NCBI RefSeq assembly: GCF_022605725.1
Contig: NC_065564.1
Location: forward strand, 2,458,698 to 2,522,697
Length of the DNA: 64,000 bases
Reading direction: 5' to 3'
DNA from: Anthonomus grandis grandis
Taxonomy: Eukaryota > Arthropoda > Insecta > Coleoptera > Curculionidae
How positions within the stretch are numbered: the stretch's first letter is position 1; every line of letters starts with the position of its first letter. A program made the position numbers and the translations under genes. Of this stretch, positions 50,246 to 62,200 are shown piece by piece. The notes under the pieces were generated by a model that saw nothing but the letters and a program-made list of their open reading frames with translations, searched no databases and had not been told where the DNA came from.

Positions 50246-50261
50246 ACACATCTCGTGAGAG
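50246..50261 (+). other. Internal sequencing barcode inside sat2, with ~190 bp missing
   Basis: Full 16-mer ACACATCTCGTGAGAG. On its left a type B unit stops at CACCTACAACACGA; on its right the sequence resumes at GAATTCGACCGAAAC, about 190 bp further on in the same unit type. Confidence 0.85.
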
Positions 50262-52760
50262 TGAATTCGACCGAAACAAGTGGAATTATAGCACTTTGAA
50301 AATTCGGAAAAAAGTCAATTTTTGACCCCGTTTTTGAGCCCAAAAATGGGCCCCTAAAAATGCAAGATCTCAGCTAATATGAGAGCTACGACCTTGCGGA
50401 TGGTCTCGTTCGATTCAGAAGGACGAAACTAAGACAAAACCGTTGGAATTTTCCAGATAGTGCCTATAGAAGCCGAGATATCGGCCTTCAAAGTTTGGGT
50501 TTTTTTATTTTTCGGGTATACCCCCCCGTTTGGATTTTTTTCAGAAATTTTTTTTTTTTCGAATTCGAACTTACTATACTAGCGGATTGTTCTCATCAAG
50601 TAGATCACGAAAATACCGGGTTATAAGGGAATCGGAGCAGAACTAAGAAATCGAGTATTTTTTTTACCTCGTTTTTGAGGCCAAAAATGGGCATCAAAAA
50701 TGCCATATCTCGGCTATCGTAAAAGCTACGACCTTGCGGATGGTCTCGTTGGATTCAGAACGACGAAACTAAGACAAAACCGTTGGAATTTTCCTGGTAG
50801 CTCCTATAGAAGCCGAGATATCGACCTCCAAAGTTTGGGATTTTTCATTTTTCGGGTATACCCCTCCGTATCGAATTTTTCACAAAAAATTGATTTTTTT
50901 CGTATTTGAACTAACTATACCAGCGGCTTTTTCCCATCACCTACAACACGAAAACACCGGGTTATAATGAGTTTCGAGAAAAACTAAGGGAATTATAGCA
51001 CTTTGAAAATGCGAAAAATCGATTTTCTTTAAACCCGAAAATAGCTATAGAAATCCCTATCAGTGGCTTATTCCCATCACCTACATCACGAAAACACCGG
51101 GTTATAACGGAATTCGACCGAAACAAGTGGAATTATAGCACTTTGAAAATTCGGAAATTGGTCACTTTCTGACCTCGTTTTTGAGCCCAAAAATGGGCCC
51201 TAAAAATGCGAGATCTCAGCTAATATGAGACCTACGAACTTGTAGATGGTCTCGTTGAATTCAAAAGGACGAAACTAAGACAAAACCGTTGGAATTTTCC
51301 AGATAGTGCATATAGAAGCTGAGATATCGACCTCCAAAGTTTGGGATTTTTCATTTTTCGGGTATACCCCCCCGTATCGAATTTTTCACGAAAAATTGAT
51401 TTTTTTCGTATTTGAACTAACTATACCAGCGGCTTTTTCCCATCACCTACAACACGAAAACACCGGGTTGTAATGAGTTTCGAGAAAAACTAAGAGAATT
51501 ATAGCACTTTGAAAATGCGAAATATCGATTTCCTTTAAACCCGAAAATAGCTATAGAAACCCCTATCAGTGGCTTATTCCCATCACCTACATCACGAAAA
51601 CACCGGGTTATAACGGAATTCGACCGAAACAAGTGGAATTATAGCACTTTGAAAATTCGGAAAAAAGTCAATTTTTGACCCCGTTTTTGAGCCCAAAAAT
51701 GGGCCCTAAAAATGCAAGATCTCAGCTAATATGAGAGCTACGACCTTGCGGATGGTCTCGTTGGATTCAGAAGGACGAAACTAAGACAAAACCGTTGGAA
51801 TTTTCCAGATAGTGCCTATAGAAGCCGAGATATCGACCTCCAAAATTTGGGATTTTTCATTTTTCGGGTATACCCCCCCGTATCGAATTTTTCACCAAAA
51901 ATTGATTTTTTTCGTATTTGAACTAACTATACCAGCGGCTTTTTCCCATCACCTAGAACACAAAAACACCGGGTTATAATGAGTTTTGAGAAAAACTAAG
52001 GGAATTATAGCACTTTGAAAATGCGAAAAATCGATTTCCTTTAAACCCGAAAATAGCTATAGAAACCCCTATCAGTGGCTTATTCCCATCACCTACATCA
52101 CGAAAACACCGGGTTATAACGAAATTCGACCGAAACAAGTGGAATTATAGCACTTTGAAAATTCGGAAAAAAGTCAATTTTTGACCTCGTTTTTGAGCCC
52201 AAAAATGGGCCCTAAAAATGCAAGATCTCAGATAATATGAGAGCTACGACCTTGCGGATGGTCTCGTTAGGTTCAGAAGGACGAAACTAAGACAAAACCG
52301 TTGGAATTTTCCCGATAGTTCCCATAGAAGTTGAGATATCGGCCTTCAAAGTTTGAGTTTTATCATTTTTCGGGTATACCCCCCCGTATCAAATTTTTCA
52401 CCAAAAATTGAATTTTTTCAAATTTGAACTAACTGTACCATCTACTTGTTCCCATTATCTAGATTACGAAAACACTGGGACTTTAATATTATTCGATCAG
52501 AAATAAGGGAATGAAAGCAAATTGAAAATGTCACTTTTCGACCTCGTTTTTGAGCTCAAAAATGGGCCTCAAGAAAGCGAGATCTCTGTTAATAAGCGAG
52601 CTACGATTTTGCGGATGGTGTCATTAGATTTAGATGGGGTATGCTTTGTTTTTCACCGAAATACATTTCGTTTAGACATTGAGATTACTGCTCCAGTAGC
52701 AAGATGCCACTTCCTATACCACAAAAACAGTAATAACACACTTTATGAAAGGATATGAGT

Positions 52761-54940
52761 ATATCTTGAAGACCTATAAAATTCGAAATATGCGCAGTTT
52801 TTACGATTTTTTTTTTGATAATGAAACCGACTAGAAAATAAGTTTTTTATCAGTATGTACTCTTGTCAAAAAATAAATTTAAATATCATCAGCTGGGCAC
52901 CGACAAGTGAATATTTTTGTCAAATTAGGGCCAACAACCCTTAGCATCTGCTTGCACTATGAATGCTCTATGCAACCTGTCGCATTGTAATTATTATTAT
53001 ATAACGTAGAGGGGTTATTAACCGATGGACAAATGCAGGTTAAGGGGCCTTTCTTCCTTAATTAGCCGGCGTATTTCTCTTTCTTTTTTTCTAAGTGTCT
53101 TTATTTGACATGTGTCTATATTGTTTTATTCCTGATTCCATTCAAGCTTCTGGATCAGGTATTCAGACAGCAGCTTAAGCTTTTAACATGAAATTCATTG
53201 CCAATAAACAACCTATAATTGTTTCGCGATAACAGTCACAGATGTCGCCCCCCTGGAGATTTACATAGAGCGACGCCGCCGGCCACGGGTACAATGGGAC
53301 GCGCATCAGGTATCACCGGGATCTAAATCGGGTCGGCGCGAAGGATCTTCTCCGATCCTATCGCCGGTATGCCGATCGGTTTACGAGGTTATGCGATCAA
53401 ATTAAATAGGATCGTAGATTCTTCTTAGTCGGGATCGCTTTTCCTCTTTTCTCGTTTTTTTTTTTTAATTAAACATCCGCGCTAATGTGCATAAACTACT
53501 GAAAAATACTTTGCGGAGCGATCTCAGCTCAGTCCCGGTTCAAAGGTCAAGTCGCGGTAAATTACAACACCTAATTTACGGTACGGAAGCTTTTGTATAC
53601 ATACATATATGCATTTCTGCAGAAATTCCGCTCAGAATTTATTTAATTGAACGTTATGTGGCTCGGCCATTTCTCGTTACACTTTGTATGTTAATAATGG
53701 ATATGGAGATCGTTTGTTTTTTTCTTTTTTACTGATATGACACTCGTGTTGAAAGTGGTCATTTTCTAGAAGTTAAAGAACGTTGGTATGCTCAGAAAGC
53801 GTGACTTTCTTGCAGCTGCTGAGGAAACAAATGTCTTAAGGAGTTATACTTGGGTGCCCACCCTTCGAGGGCTTTGGTGTACCCTCCATTAAGTTATTTC
53901 GCATTTGGTTCAACCCCTTAAAGGTTTTGTTTGTATTCCTGAGAATGGTAACAGACCCGACGATTTTCTCCATATAAACTGATTAGCAGAAATGATTTAA
54001 AGAGAGCAAACGCGCGCAAGTTCTGGTTCTCACCGAGAGATCGCAATCGTCAGATGTATCTGGCCGACATAAACGTTATACCTGGCAGCCATAATATTTT
54101 CAAATCAATTTGACATAAATACGTATTAGGGAAAACAATAACGATCTGCCGGCTACCGAATGCGTGAAATACGCATGGGAATCGTTGTCGATTTTCTTCT
54201 GTTTCTTCTTCTCCTTGGTATAATCGAACAATTGTCGCCTCTCGTGCGATTTCGATCTCTTCGGCTCGTTCTGTAGCGTGGGTTTCCAGGCAGTTGACGT
54301 TTTTTTTTCTACCTAAATTAAAAAAAAAAAAAACAAAAGAACCTTTGTACGGAAGGAAGGAAGTAAAATAGACAGTCATCAAAACTATCGCTACCGTTAA
54401 AAGGTTACCAACCACCATTTATAATAACACACCTGACCGAACCATTAAGCGTTACCAATTTATTCTGGGCCTTTTTCATTTCGCGAACCCGAACCGTTGT
54501 TGGTCCCTTTACGATTTTTTGAATAAATTTCAATTTTATCGAGGGGACCAGCCGAAGTTATGGGAGAGTACCTTCAACGCGCATTTAAATTAACTTTAAT
54601 TATTGGGAAACGTTGTAAAAATCGAGAGAAGTAGAGCAGGTCCACCGCAATGTCAACTATATTATAGAACAATTAAAAACTTAATGGTTTAATTCGGTGT
54701 TTTCTGTTTGTGTTATTAACGAAAAAAATAAACGATTATTATTTCTAACGTTTGGTTGGTGCAAAGCAGGTTAAGGTAATAGCGTATTGGTCAATTGCTA
54801 CAATGCAATTACAGGTTTATTTGAAAAAAACAATATGATTGTTAGGTCATACCGTTATGGCAAAAAAATTGGGTAAAAGGTTAAATATTAATAAATATTT
54901 GAATTGGACTGTTTTATTTTATTTGGCTTAGATTTTGGGT
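52761..54940. other. Gene-free unique stretch with one weak exon candidate
   Basis: No recognisable protein. It holds an HNF4-like DR1 motif (53537-53549) and a possible - strand exon (54312-54100). GC-rich sequence at 53240-53400 stands out from its AT-rich surroundings but matches nothing I know. Confidence 0.4.
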
Positions 54941-55910
54941 GAATTTGATCCTAATGCTTGACTATTAAGGCCATAGAACACTCAAAACCAATAATCAACT
55001 CCAATGATCTCGTTTTTTAAGATGGACTTCTTAAATTTTGGGCGCATTTGCTCCTAAAATTATTCAAGACTTGTATTTTAAAGCTATTAAACTCTTAAGG
55101 CTCTATTTTACAATTTAATGATAAACCACTTGCAATAGCTTTACTCTATCTTGAACGCCAGTTCGTCAAAGTTCAGTATTCTAATAATCTCGTTTTTTAA
55201 GATCAGCTCCTAAAATTTTGGGCGCATTTGCTCCTAAAATTTTTCAAGGCTTGAATATTAAAGCCATTAGCCTCTTAAGGCTCTATTTTACAATTTAATG
55301 ATAAACAACTTTCAATAGCTTCATTCTATCCTGAACGACAGCTTGTCAAAGTTTAATGGTCCAATAATCTCGTTCCTTAAGTCGAGCTTCTTAAATTATG
55401 GGTGCATTTGCTCCTAAAATTTTTCAAGGCTTGGATATTAAGGCGATTACACACTTAAGGCTCTATTTTACAACTTAATGATGAATCACATTCAATAACT
55501 TTCACTCTATCCTAAACGACAGCTTGTCAAAGTTTTTGGTCCGAGAATCTCGTTCCTTAAAATTGAGATTCTTAAATTTTAGGCTTATTAACTCCTAAAA
55601 TTTTTCAAGTCTTGGATATTAAAGCCATTAGCCTCTTAAGGCTCTATTTTACAATTTAATGATAAACAACTTTCAATAGCTTCATTCTATCCTGAACGAT
55701 AGCTTGTCAAAGTTTAATGGTCCAATAATCTCGTTCCTTAAGATAAACTTCTTTAATTTTGGGCGCATTTGCTCCTAAAATTTTTTAAGGCTTGGATATT
55801 AAAACCATTAGACTCTTGAGGCTCTATTTTACAATTTAATGACAAATGACATTCCACAGCTTCGCTTCGCTCTATCTTGCATTACAGCTTGTCCTAACTA
55901 ACATGTTTCA
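54940..55910. repeat. Tandem repeat, ~181-bp unit, 5 copies
   Basis: AATCTCGTT recurs near 55004, 55186, 55366, 55547 and 55728. Each is followed by TTAAATTTTGGGCGCATTTG, CTCCTAAAATTTTTCAAGGC, TTAAGGCTCTATTTTACAA and ATAGCTT.ACTCTATC. The period is 180-182 bp. Neighbouring copies are roughly 85-90% alike by eye. Confidence 0.88.
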
Positions 55911-57700
55911 ATTTGTCCTAGGCAAATGAAGTCATTCTCTATTTTTTTTCATACATTTGCCTTAGGCACGAGCCTTTCTCATTATTTCTCAGGAAATTGA
56001 AGTCAACCATCTGAATCAACTGCCTGGAATAAAATAAAAATTTTACTGATTTCCAGACATTTTTTTATCACCTCTGGGCAGTTATATTAATTTCTTATGT
56101 TTTCCCAGTAGTTTCCTAATTTTTCATTCGTAAGGCTCACGTTCTATAACAATCAGACTTGAGATGGTGATAAACCTGAGATGATGCTTTTCTTAGAGAA
56201 TATTAAGGGTTTCAGGTCACTTCTGCTCGGAATCTTTTATTCTAAATATAGTTCAAAGGTGTTTTAATTGATAATGTATGTATAAACTGTCCCAGTTTCT
56301 CGATTAATTTTTCCTTATCAATTAAAGAAATCTGGCCACGTCGTAGCCATTTCGTAGGCGTGTAACGACCGCAACGTAATTCATATCATTTTACATATTT
56401 TAATTATAATTATTACAAAATATTTAAACGTATATTATGCGCAAGAAAATTATTACTTTGATAATTGTATTGATTGTGGCCGGGGTAATTATTGGTTATA
56501 ACGCAAACGGCCATAAAGAGATACGAGAGATCGATTGATTTCGCTTATATACTGTAAATAAACGCTCGATATTAGACTATTAATGGCGGAATGTGGCAAT
56601 AAGTTGATTTAATACGTGATGCTAATTATTTATCTTTAAAGTTTGGTGAGTTTTTCAGTGAGAATTCCTGGTAACCTCAGAGCTCATTACATCACACCCT
56701 GATGCTTGGCCGACTGCCATACAATGTTTACTGGCCATGGATGGTCGGTGATCCGGACTACCCCAACTATGACCACGACCCTGACCACGGTTGCCATTGT
56801 TTTTTCATTCAATTTAATAAATATTTCTCTGGTTGTTCATCTCGTGGCAACACCGGCAACACGTAGCTCTTAACGCCAAAAACCAGCCGAGTGTTCTCTT
56901 CCAGAAGAAGAACCATTTTACTTCCTACCACGCCCACGTTTTCCACCCAAGTGAGCCGATATTTTACTGTTTTGATACAGTTTCGGATTTTGTTTACATA
57001 TTTTCGTTACGCCTTTTTGCCTTCTTCGTATCGCGCTTAATTTATATAGAAAGAGATTAGTCAGAAGAAGAACGATCCAGGTTCAGGGGGGAGCCGAAAC
57101 GAAAACGACACACTTGGCCCCTTATGATTTACGTGTAAATTTTCGTATTCAGTATCGGCGTTTTACCCAGTAAGGCCTTGCCCTACCTTGGAGTGCCCGT
57201 ACGCGTATATGAAAAATGACCGAGTGCTTATATGACCATATTCTGTACGTGTTGCGGAATGCGAGTCCAACTGGGCCGGGTCACAGGTCACAACTTACTA
57301 GATTATAACGCGGAATTATTACTATTATTATTAGTATCGCAAGAAGCGGACATAACCGATTTACCTGAATCGTACGAAAGGAGGGAACTGAAAATTACGA
57401 CAACGTAAACAAAAAAAAGAAATTAAAATCTGTCCCTGGCATTGTTATTGCCGTACTTAAAAACAGGGCCGGGCTCGATTTTCCCTTTCCGGTGGCGAGT
57501 TCGCCCATTGAGAGAAGTCATCCAGTGTGACGGCGTTTCCTCTTTTAAAGAAGGGATCCGACAGGTAGATTCAGACACGAAGTTCTTTGTATCTTCGTAC
57601 GATTTTTTTTTAATTCGTTTAGGTTACAGGCTAAATATTTTCGTAACTACTAAAAGAATTTCGTCAGTAGTAGCTCAGAAAGGTTCCAAGGAAGCCTAGC
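55911..57700. other. Gene-free stretch between two related repeat arrays
   Basis: The first ~150 bp contain inverted members of the short repeat at 60.6-62.2 kb (TTTCTCATTATTTCTCAGG). The rest is complex AT-rich sequence with several TAATTA/ATTATTA-type homeodomain cores near 56400-56640, which would fit an enhancer. A 54-codon open frame at 56702-56866 is noted separately. No gene is called. Confidence 0.35.
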
Positions 57701-57739
57701 CATAAAAAATCACAAGATTCTGACCACTAGAACCTGAGA

Positions 57740-59690
57740 TATTCACTGAACAAGCGGAAAATGCGCCCAAAATTTAAGAAGCTTTATTAAGGGCCCTAGA
57801 ACGATCCGTTGACTAACATTTGCCCATCTGAATTAGCCCAAAATTTAAGAAGCAACACCTTGAAATTAGAAGAGAGAGGTTTAAAAGATTAATGGAATTA
57901 ATAGCTGAGCAGTAGCAATTCTTAAAAGGTTATGCGTAAAAAATTTAGCGAGCTTGTATTCGGAAAATGTGCCAAGTACAAAGACAACCTTCTTTAGCAA
58001 TAAATGCGCCCAAAATTTAAGTTTTTGAAGAAGATTTGGGAACGATAATGCAGGAAAGCCTCAAAAATTAATTAATTCAATATTGAGTAGTGGCAATTCT
58101 TAGTGCGCCCAAAATTTAACAGGCTTGTACTCAATGAACCTTTTTGTTTCCAGAAAAGTATTTTTTTTCTTATATTAGAAAAATCATAGGGGTAAATGCG
58201 CCCAAAATTTAAGAAGAACGCTTGAAGAAGGGAATTTTTCCCAGTTTGGAAAAGAGCCGAGTAATAAATTTAAATTCGTCCTAAAAAAAATCAAGAGTTT
58301 AGCATTGATAATTTTTAAAAGAAGATACGCCCAACATTTTACAAGCTTGTACTCAGAAAACGGGGCAAATAACGGGTCCAAAACTTAGAGCCTTTAAGAA
58401 GCTATTTTTGTTTAGTATTAGATAAGTCATTGCAGCAAATGCGCCCAAAATTTAAAAAACACCTTTTCGAAGATCATTATTTCCAATTTATAAAAAAAAG
58501 AGCAATGCCACTAGTTGAAATTTGTGCTTAAATTGTACCAATTTATTAATTCGTAGAATTTTACAAGGCTTTGATTAAATCAATGAGTACTAGCAAATCT
58601 TAGAAGCTGATGCGCCCAAAACTTTACGAGCTTCAACTAAGAAAAACATGCCTAGTGGCAAACTCTCTTTGACGGTATTGCAAAGCTTGGAGGGTCAATA
58701 GTATCAAGAAGAGAATATTAGAATTTTAGAGCATTATAGAACCAAATGCATCCAACTTTTAAGAAGTTCTAGAAAAAAATTAATTTTTCTCCAAAATTTG
58801 AAAACGAACATGCAAGAAAGCCTAAAAAATTAACAAAATCACTAATCGAGCAGTGCAAATTCTTAGAAGCAGATGCGCCCAAAATTTTACAATCTTGTAG
58901 TCACAGAACATATCTGCTAATAAACTCTCTTAGGCGATAGAGTCTTCAAGTGTTTAAAAAATTCAAATATCAGAAATTTAGAGGGTCATAGGAGGAAACA
59001 TCCCCAAAATGTAAGGAGCACTCCTGTAAAGATAATGATTATTACAAAATTTAGGAACGTTCATGCAATGAAATCAATAATTGAGCACTGGCGATTCTAA
59101 GAAGCTGATTCTCCCAAAATTTTACAAGCTTGAAATCGTAAAGGTCTTCTGATTTTCAAAAAGTTCATAAAAGCAAATGAGCCCAATATTTAAGAAGCAC
59201 CCTCTTGAAGAAGAGTATTTTTCTCCAAAATATAGGGACGATCATGCAAGAAAGCCTCAAAAATTAGTAAAATCAATAGTTGAGCACTGGTAAATTTTTA
59301 AAAGAAGATGTGCCCAAAATATTACGAGCTTGTACTCAAAAAACGTGCCTGATTCCAATGCAGTAAAAATTATAGCAAAAAGAGAGCCCTAGGAGTTTCA
59401 AGAAGTAAATATTGGAACTTTAGGATTCTCATAGGGACGAATGCGCCCAAAATTTAAAAAGCACCTCCCTAAAGGACTTGATGACAAACTGACTCAATCC
59501 CTTATGATAAACGAGAGCAAAAATTAGAGTTTCAAGAGTCTCGATAAGTAAAGATTGAAATTTAAGATCGTCATAAGAATAAATGCGCCCAAAATTCAAG
59601 AAGCACGTCCTTAAAGAACCTGATGATGAACTGACTCAATCTCTTACGTTTCTTTAGGACGTGCTTCTGAAGTATTGGGCGCGGATTTTA
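57740..59690. repeat. Degenerate repeat array built on GCGCCCAAAATTTAAGAAG
   Basis: The core GCGCCCAAAATTTA recurs about fifteen times at irregular steps (for example near 57763, 58007, 58103, 58198, 58441, 58612, 58875, 59450 and 59585). Accompanying phrases are GAGCTTGTACTCA, GAGCAGTGGCAATTCTTA and ATGCAAGAAAGCCTCAAAAA. The core is the reverse complement of CTTAAATTTTGGGCGC in the 54.9-55.9 kb array. The right end closes in a large inverted repeat (59585-59682). Confidence 0.8.
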
Positions 59691-60600
59691 CAGAAAATTC
59701 AATATTTCGTTTAATAGTAGAAATATGGAGATTTCAAGTTAAGAGGCAACAATTTTTAACGAAAAAATTGTATTTAATACCGTTCCACGGGAAAAAAAAT
59801 TATTAATTAAAAAGCCGGAGGGCCGCTAATTTATGCACATACAAAGTTGGTCAGTTTTTCACCGGTACACGGCGGTCACGCCGCGTGACCACACCGAGGA
59901 TTTACATGCAAGATAAAAATTTTATATTCGTTGTTATTTTAATTTCTCATTGTCTTCCCAGGACGGCATGAATATGAATCGAGGACCTTTTTAGATTCTG
60001 GGTAATTAAGGACTTTTATATATTATGTGAACGATGACACGAATAGCAGCACCACCACCACCCGGCTGTTAATAAATTGAATTAAAAAAAAAAGGGTAAT
60101 TTACAACTGGTTCTTAACAAGTAATTTCCTTTTTAGCGACCTTTTCACCTGGTCTTAGATTACGCCGCTCAATGCGGAAAATCCTCCCATTTACACGCAT
60201 CTTTAGCCGTTCTCGCCGATGGTTTTATGTCGAAAAATGCGCCGGAGAACGCACGAGAAACGCGAGTAAATAAGGATTCCTAATAATTATTGCGATTACG
60301 TTTGTGACGCTTTTATTAAGCTTGAATTTATTATTTATCGTTGTGTTTTTGCCGGCGTTGGAAGCTTCGAATCACGCCAAATTTTAAAGCTAAACGAGTC
60401 CACTTTAACGGTCCTAAAGCGGTGCGCGAATACAATTAAATCCGTTGTTGATGATGGTCAAAGATAAAAAAAAAGTCGCTCGACGTCTCCTGAGAGTCGG
60501 CGCACACGCTTTCAATATTTAAAAGTTTTTTTTCTTACGATTTTGTCAAGCAGGTGGTCTGGGTTCCCTGCTATCAAATTTGGACGAAATGTACACACTA
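59691..60600. other. Gene-free complex stretch
   Basis: No coding signal was found. It includes the 17-bp palindrome GGTCACG-CCG-CGTGACC at 59874-59890 and a less AT-rich block at 60120-60260. It could be regulatory; I see no direct proof. Confidence 0.35.
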
Positions 60601-62200
60601 ACCACTAACTGCTTAAGATGCGGCCAAAATTTAAGAACAAAGTCATTGAAAACAAACAAGTCATTTAGGCTAGAGAGAAATAATTTATCATAACAATGTA
60701 AAATAGCTTCAAGCCATTAGTTTGCAAATGCCTGACAGAAATAAGAAAATTACTTCAGTTCCCTAAGAAATAAAGAGAAAGGCTTCAAAATTGAAAAAAT
60801 AGAGAATGGCTTCATTTGCCTACGAATGTTTAATTGCCTGGAATAAATAAGAAAATTACTTCAGTTACCTGAGAAATAATGAGAAAGGCTTCAAATGCCT
60901 GAAAAAAATATGAAATTATTCATTTCCCTAAAGGATAATAAAAATGGCGTCGAGAACCTGGAAAATTACCTTATTTGCCTTAGAAATAAAAACACAGACT
61001 TCAAACGCCTGGAATTCTCTATCTTTCCTTCTTTCTTCATTTTAAGTCTGATCGTCGTGGAACATGAGGCTGATTAAATAAAATAACTGCCAATGCCTGA
61101 AAAAATTAGGAAACCACTGGGATTCGATGGAAAGAATGGAAAAAATATTCTAACCCCCTGAAAATAATAAAGAATGCCTTCAAATCATTAAAATTTCTAT
61201 TTTATTTCAGGCAGTTCCGTATTGGATGCCTGGAAAAGGTTGAAAATATCTTTAGCTGCCTGGAAAATAATAAGAATGACTTCAAAGGCTTAAAAAAAAT
61301 AAAGATTGGCTTCATTTACCTGTAAAATATTGAACAAATGCCTTCAAATTAATTAATTGCTTGGGATAAATAGGAAAATGACTTTAGTTATCTGAGAAAT
61401 AATGAAAAAGACTTCACATGACTGCATCAAATAGAAAATGCATCCATTTGCTTGAAAAATAATAAAAAGGACTTCAAATGACTGAAATAAATCAGAAAAC
61501 AACTTGAGTTCCCTGAGAAATAATGAGAAAAGCTTCAAGTAGAAAATTACTCTATTTTTCTGACAAAATTCAAAAATGAGTTCAATTGCCTGGAATAAAT
61601 AAGAAAAGAACTTCAATTGCCTGAATCATTTTGAAATTAAGTTCGACTGTCTGAAAAAAAATAGATAGCGACTTCAATTGCCTAAAAATTAACAAAAATA
61701 GCTTCAAATGTCTGGAAAAATAGCTCGTTCCCTGACTTGCCTGGAAGAAAATAGAAAACGAATTCAGCGACTTAAAAAATAAATTAAAATGGCTTCAAAT
61801 GCCTTGCAAAATGAGAGAATTTCTTCGTTTGCCTGAGAATTAATGTGCGAGGCTTGGAAACGACTTTAACAACTTCTATAAAAATATAAAATGGCTTTAA
61901 CTGCCTGGTAAATAAAAACTATTTCAATTAATTTAAAATGTCTTTAGTTGCTTGAATAATTTGGAAATTAAGTTCAATTGACTGGAAAAAAATAGAAAAC
62001 GACTTTAACTGCCTAGAAAATAATAAAAATAGCTTCAAGTGTCTGAAAAAATAAGGAAATTACTTCGTTTGCCTGAGAATTAATGTAAAAGGCTTGAGAA
62101 AAACTTCAATTGCCTGGAAAATTTAAAAAATTACCTAAACTTCCTGAGAAACTAATATGAAATGCCTTGAAACTATCACAGTAATATACAGGATGCCTAA
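60600..62200. repeat. Degenerate short-unit repeat (TGCCTGAAAAAATA...GACTTCA)
   Basis: The alternating phrases TTGCCTGGAATAAATAAGAA, AACTTCAGTTGCCTGAGAAA and TAATGAGAAAGGCTTCAAAT recur dozens of times with a step of very roughly 35-45 bp. Order and spacing drift, so it looks like an old simple array. Reading frames across it are chance. Confidence 0.75.

Larger units (their letters stand above)
44265..52760. repeat. Satellite sat2, second array, decaying at the right end
   Basis: Type A units have their ATGCCATATCTCGG anchor near 44408, 46262, 47620, 47962, 48303, 49657 and 50700. Type B units have ATGCAAGATCTCAG or a variant near 44916, 45420, 45923, 46776, 47280, 48808, 49314, 49995, 50361, 51207, 51714 and 52218. 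From about 52400 the units diverge (AACTGTACCATCTACTTG) and the satellite fades into unique sequence by about 52760. Two barcodes interrupt it, so unit order and count across them are unreliable. Confidence 0.93.

Noticed and set aside
53240..53310. Possible exon in the GC-rich block after TCACAG
   Set aside because: A short open frame ends at a GT, but no similarity or conserved pattern supports it.
54940..55910. CRISPR-like array
   Set aside because: The repeats are continuous with no unique spacers, the unit is 181 bp, and the genome is eukaryotic.
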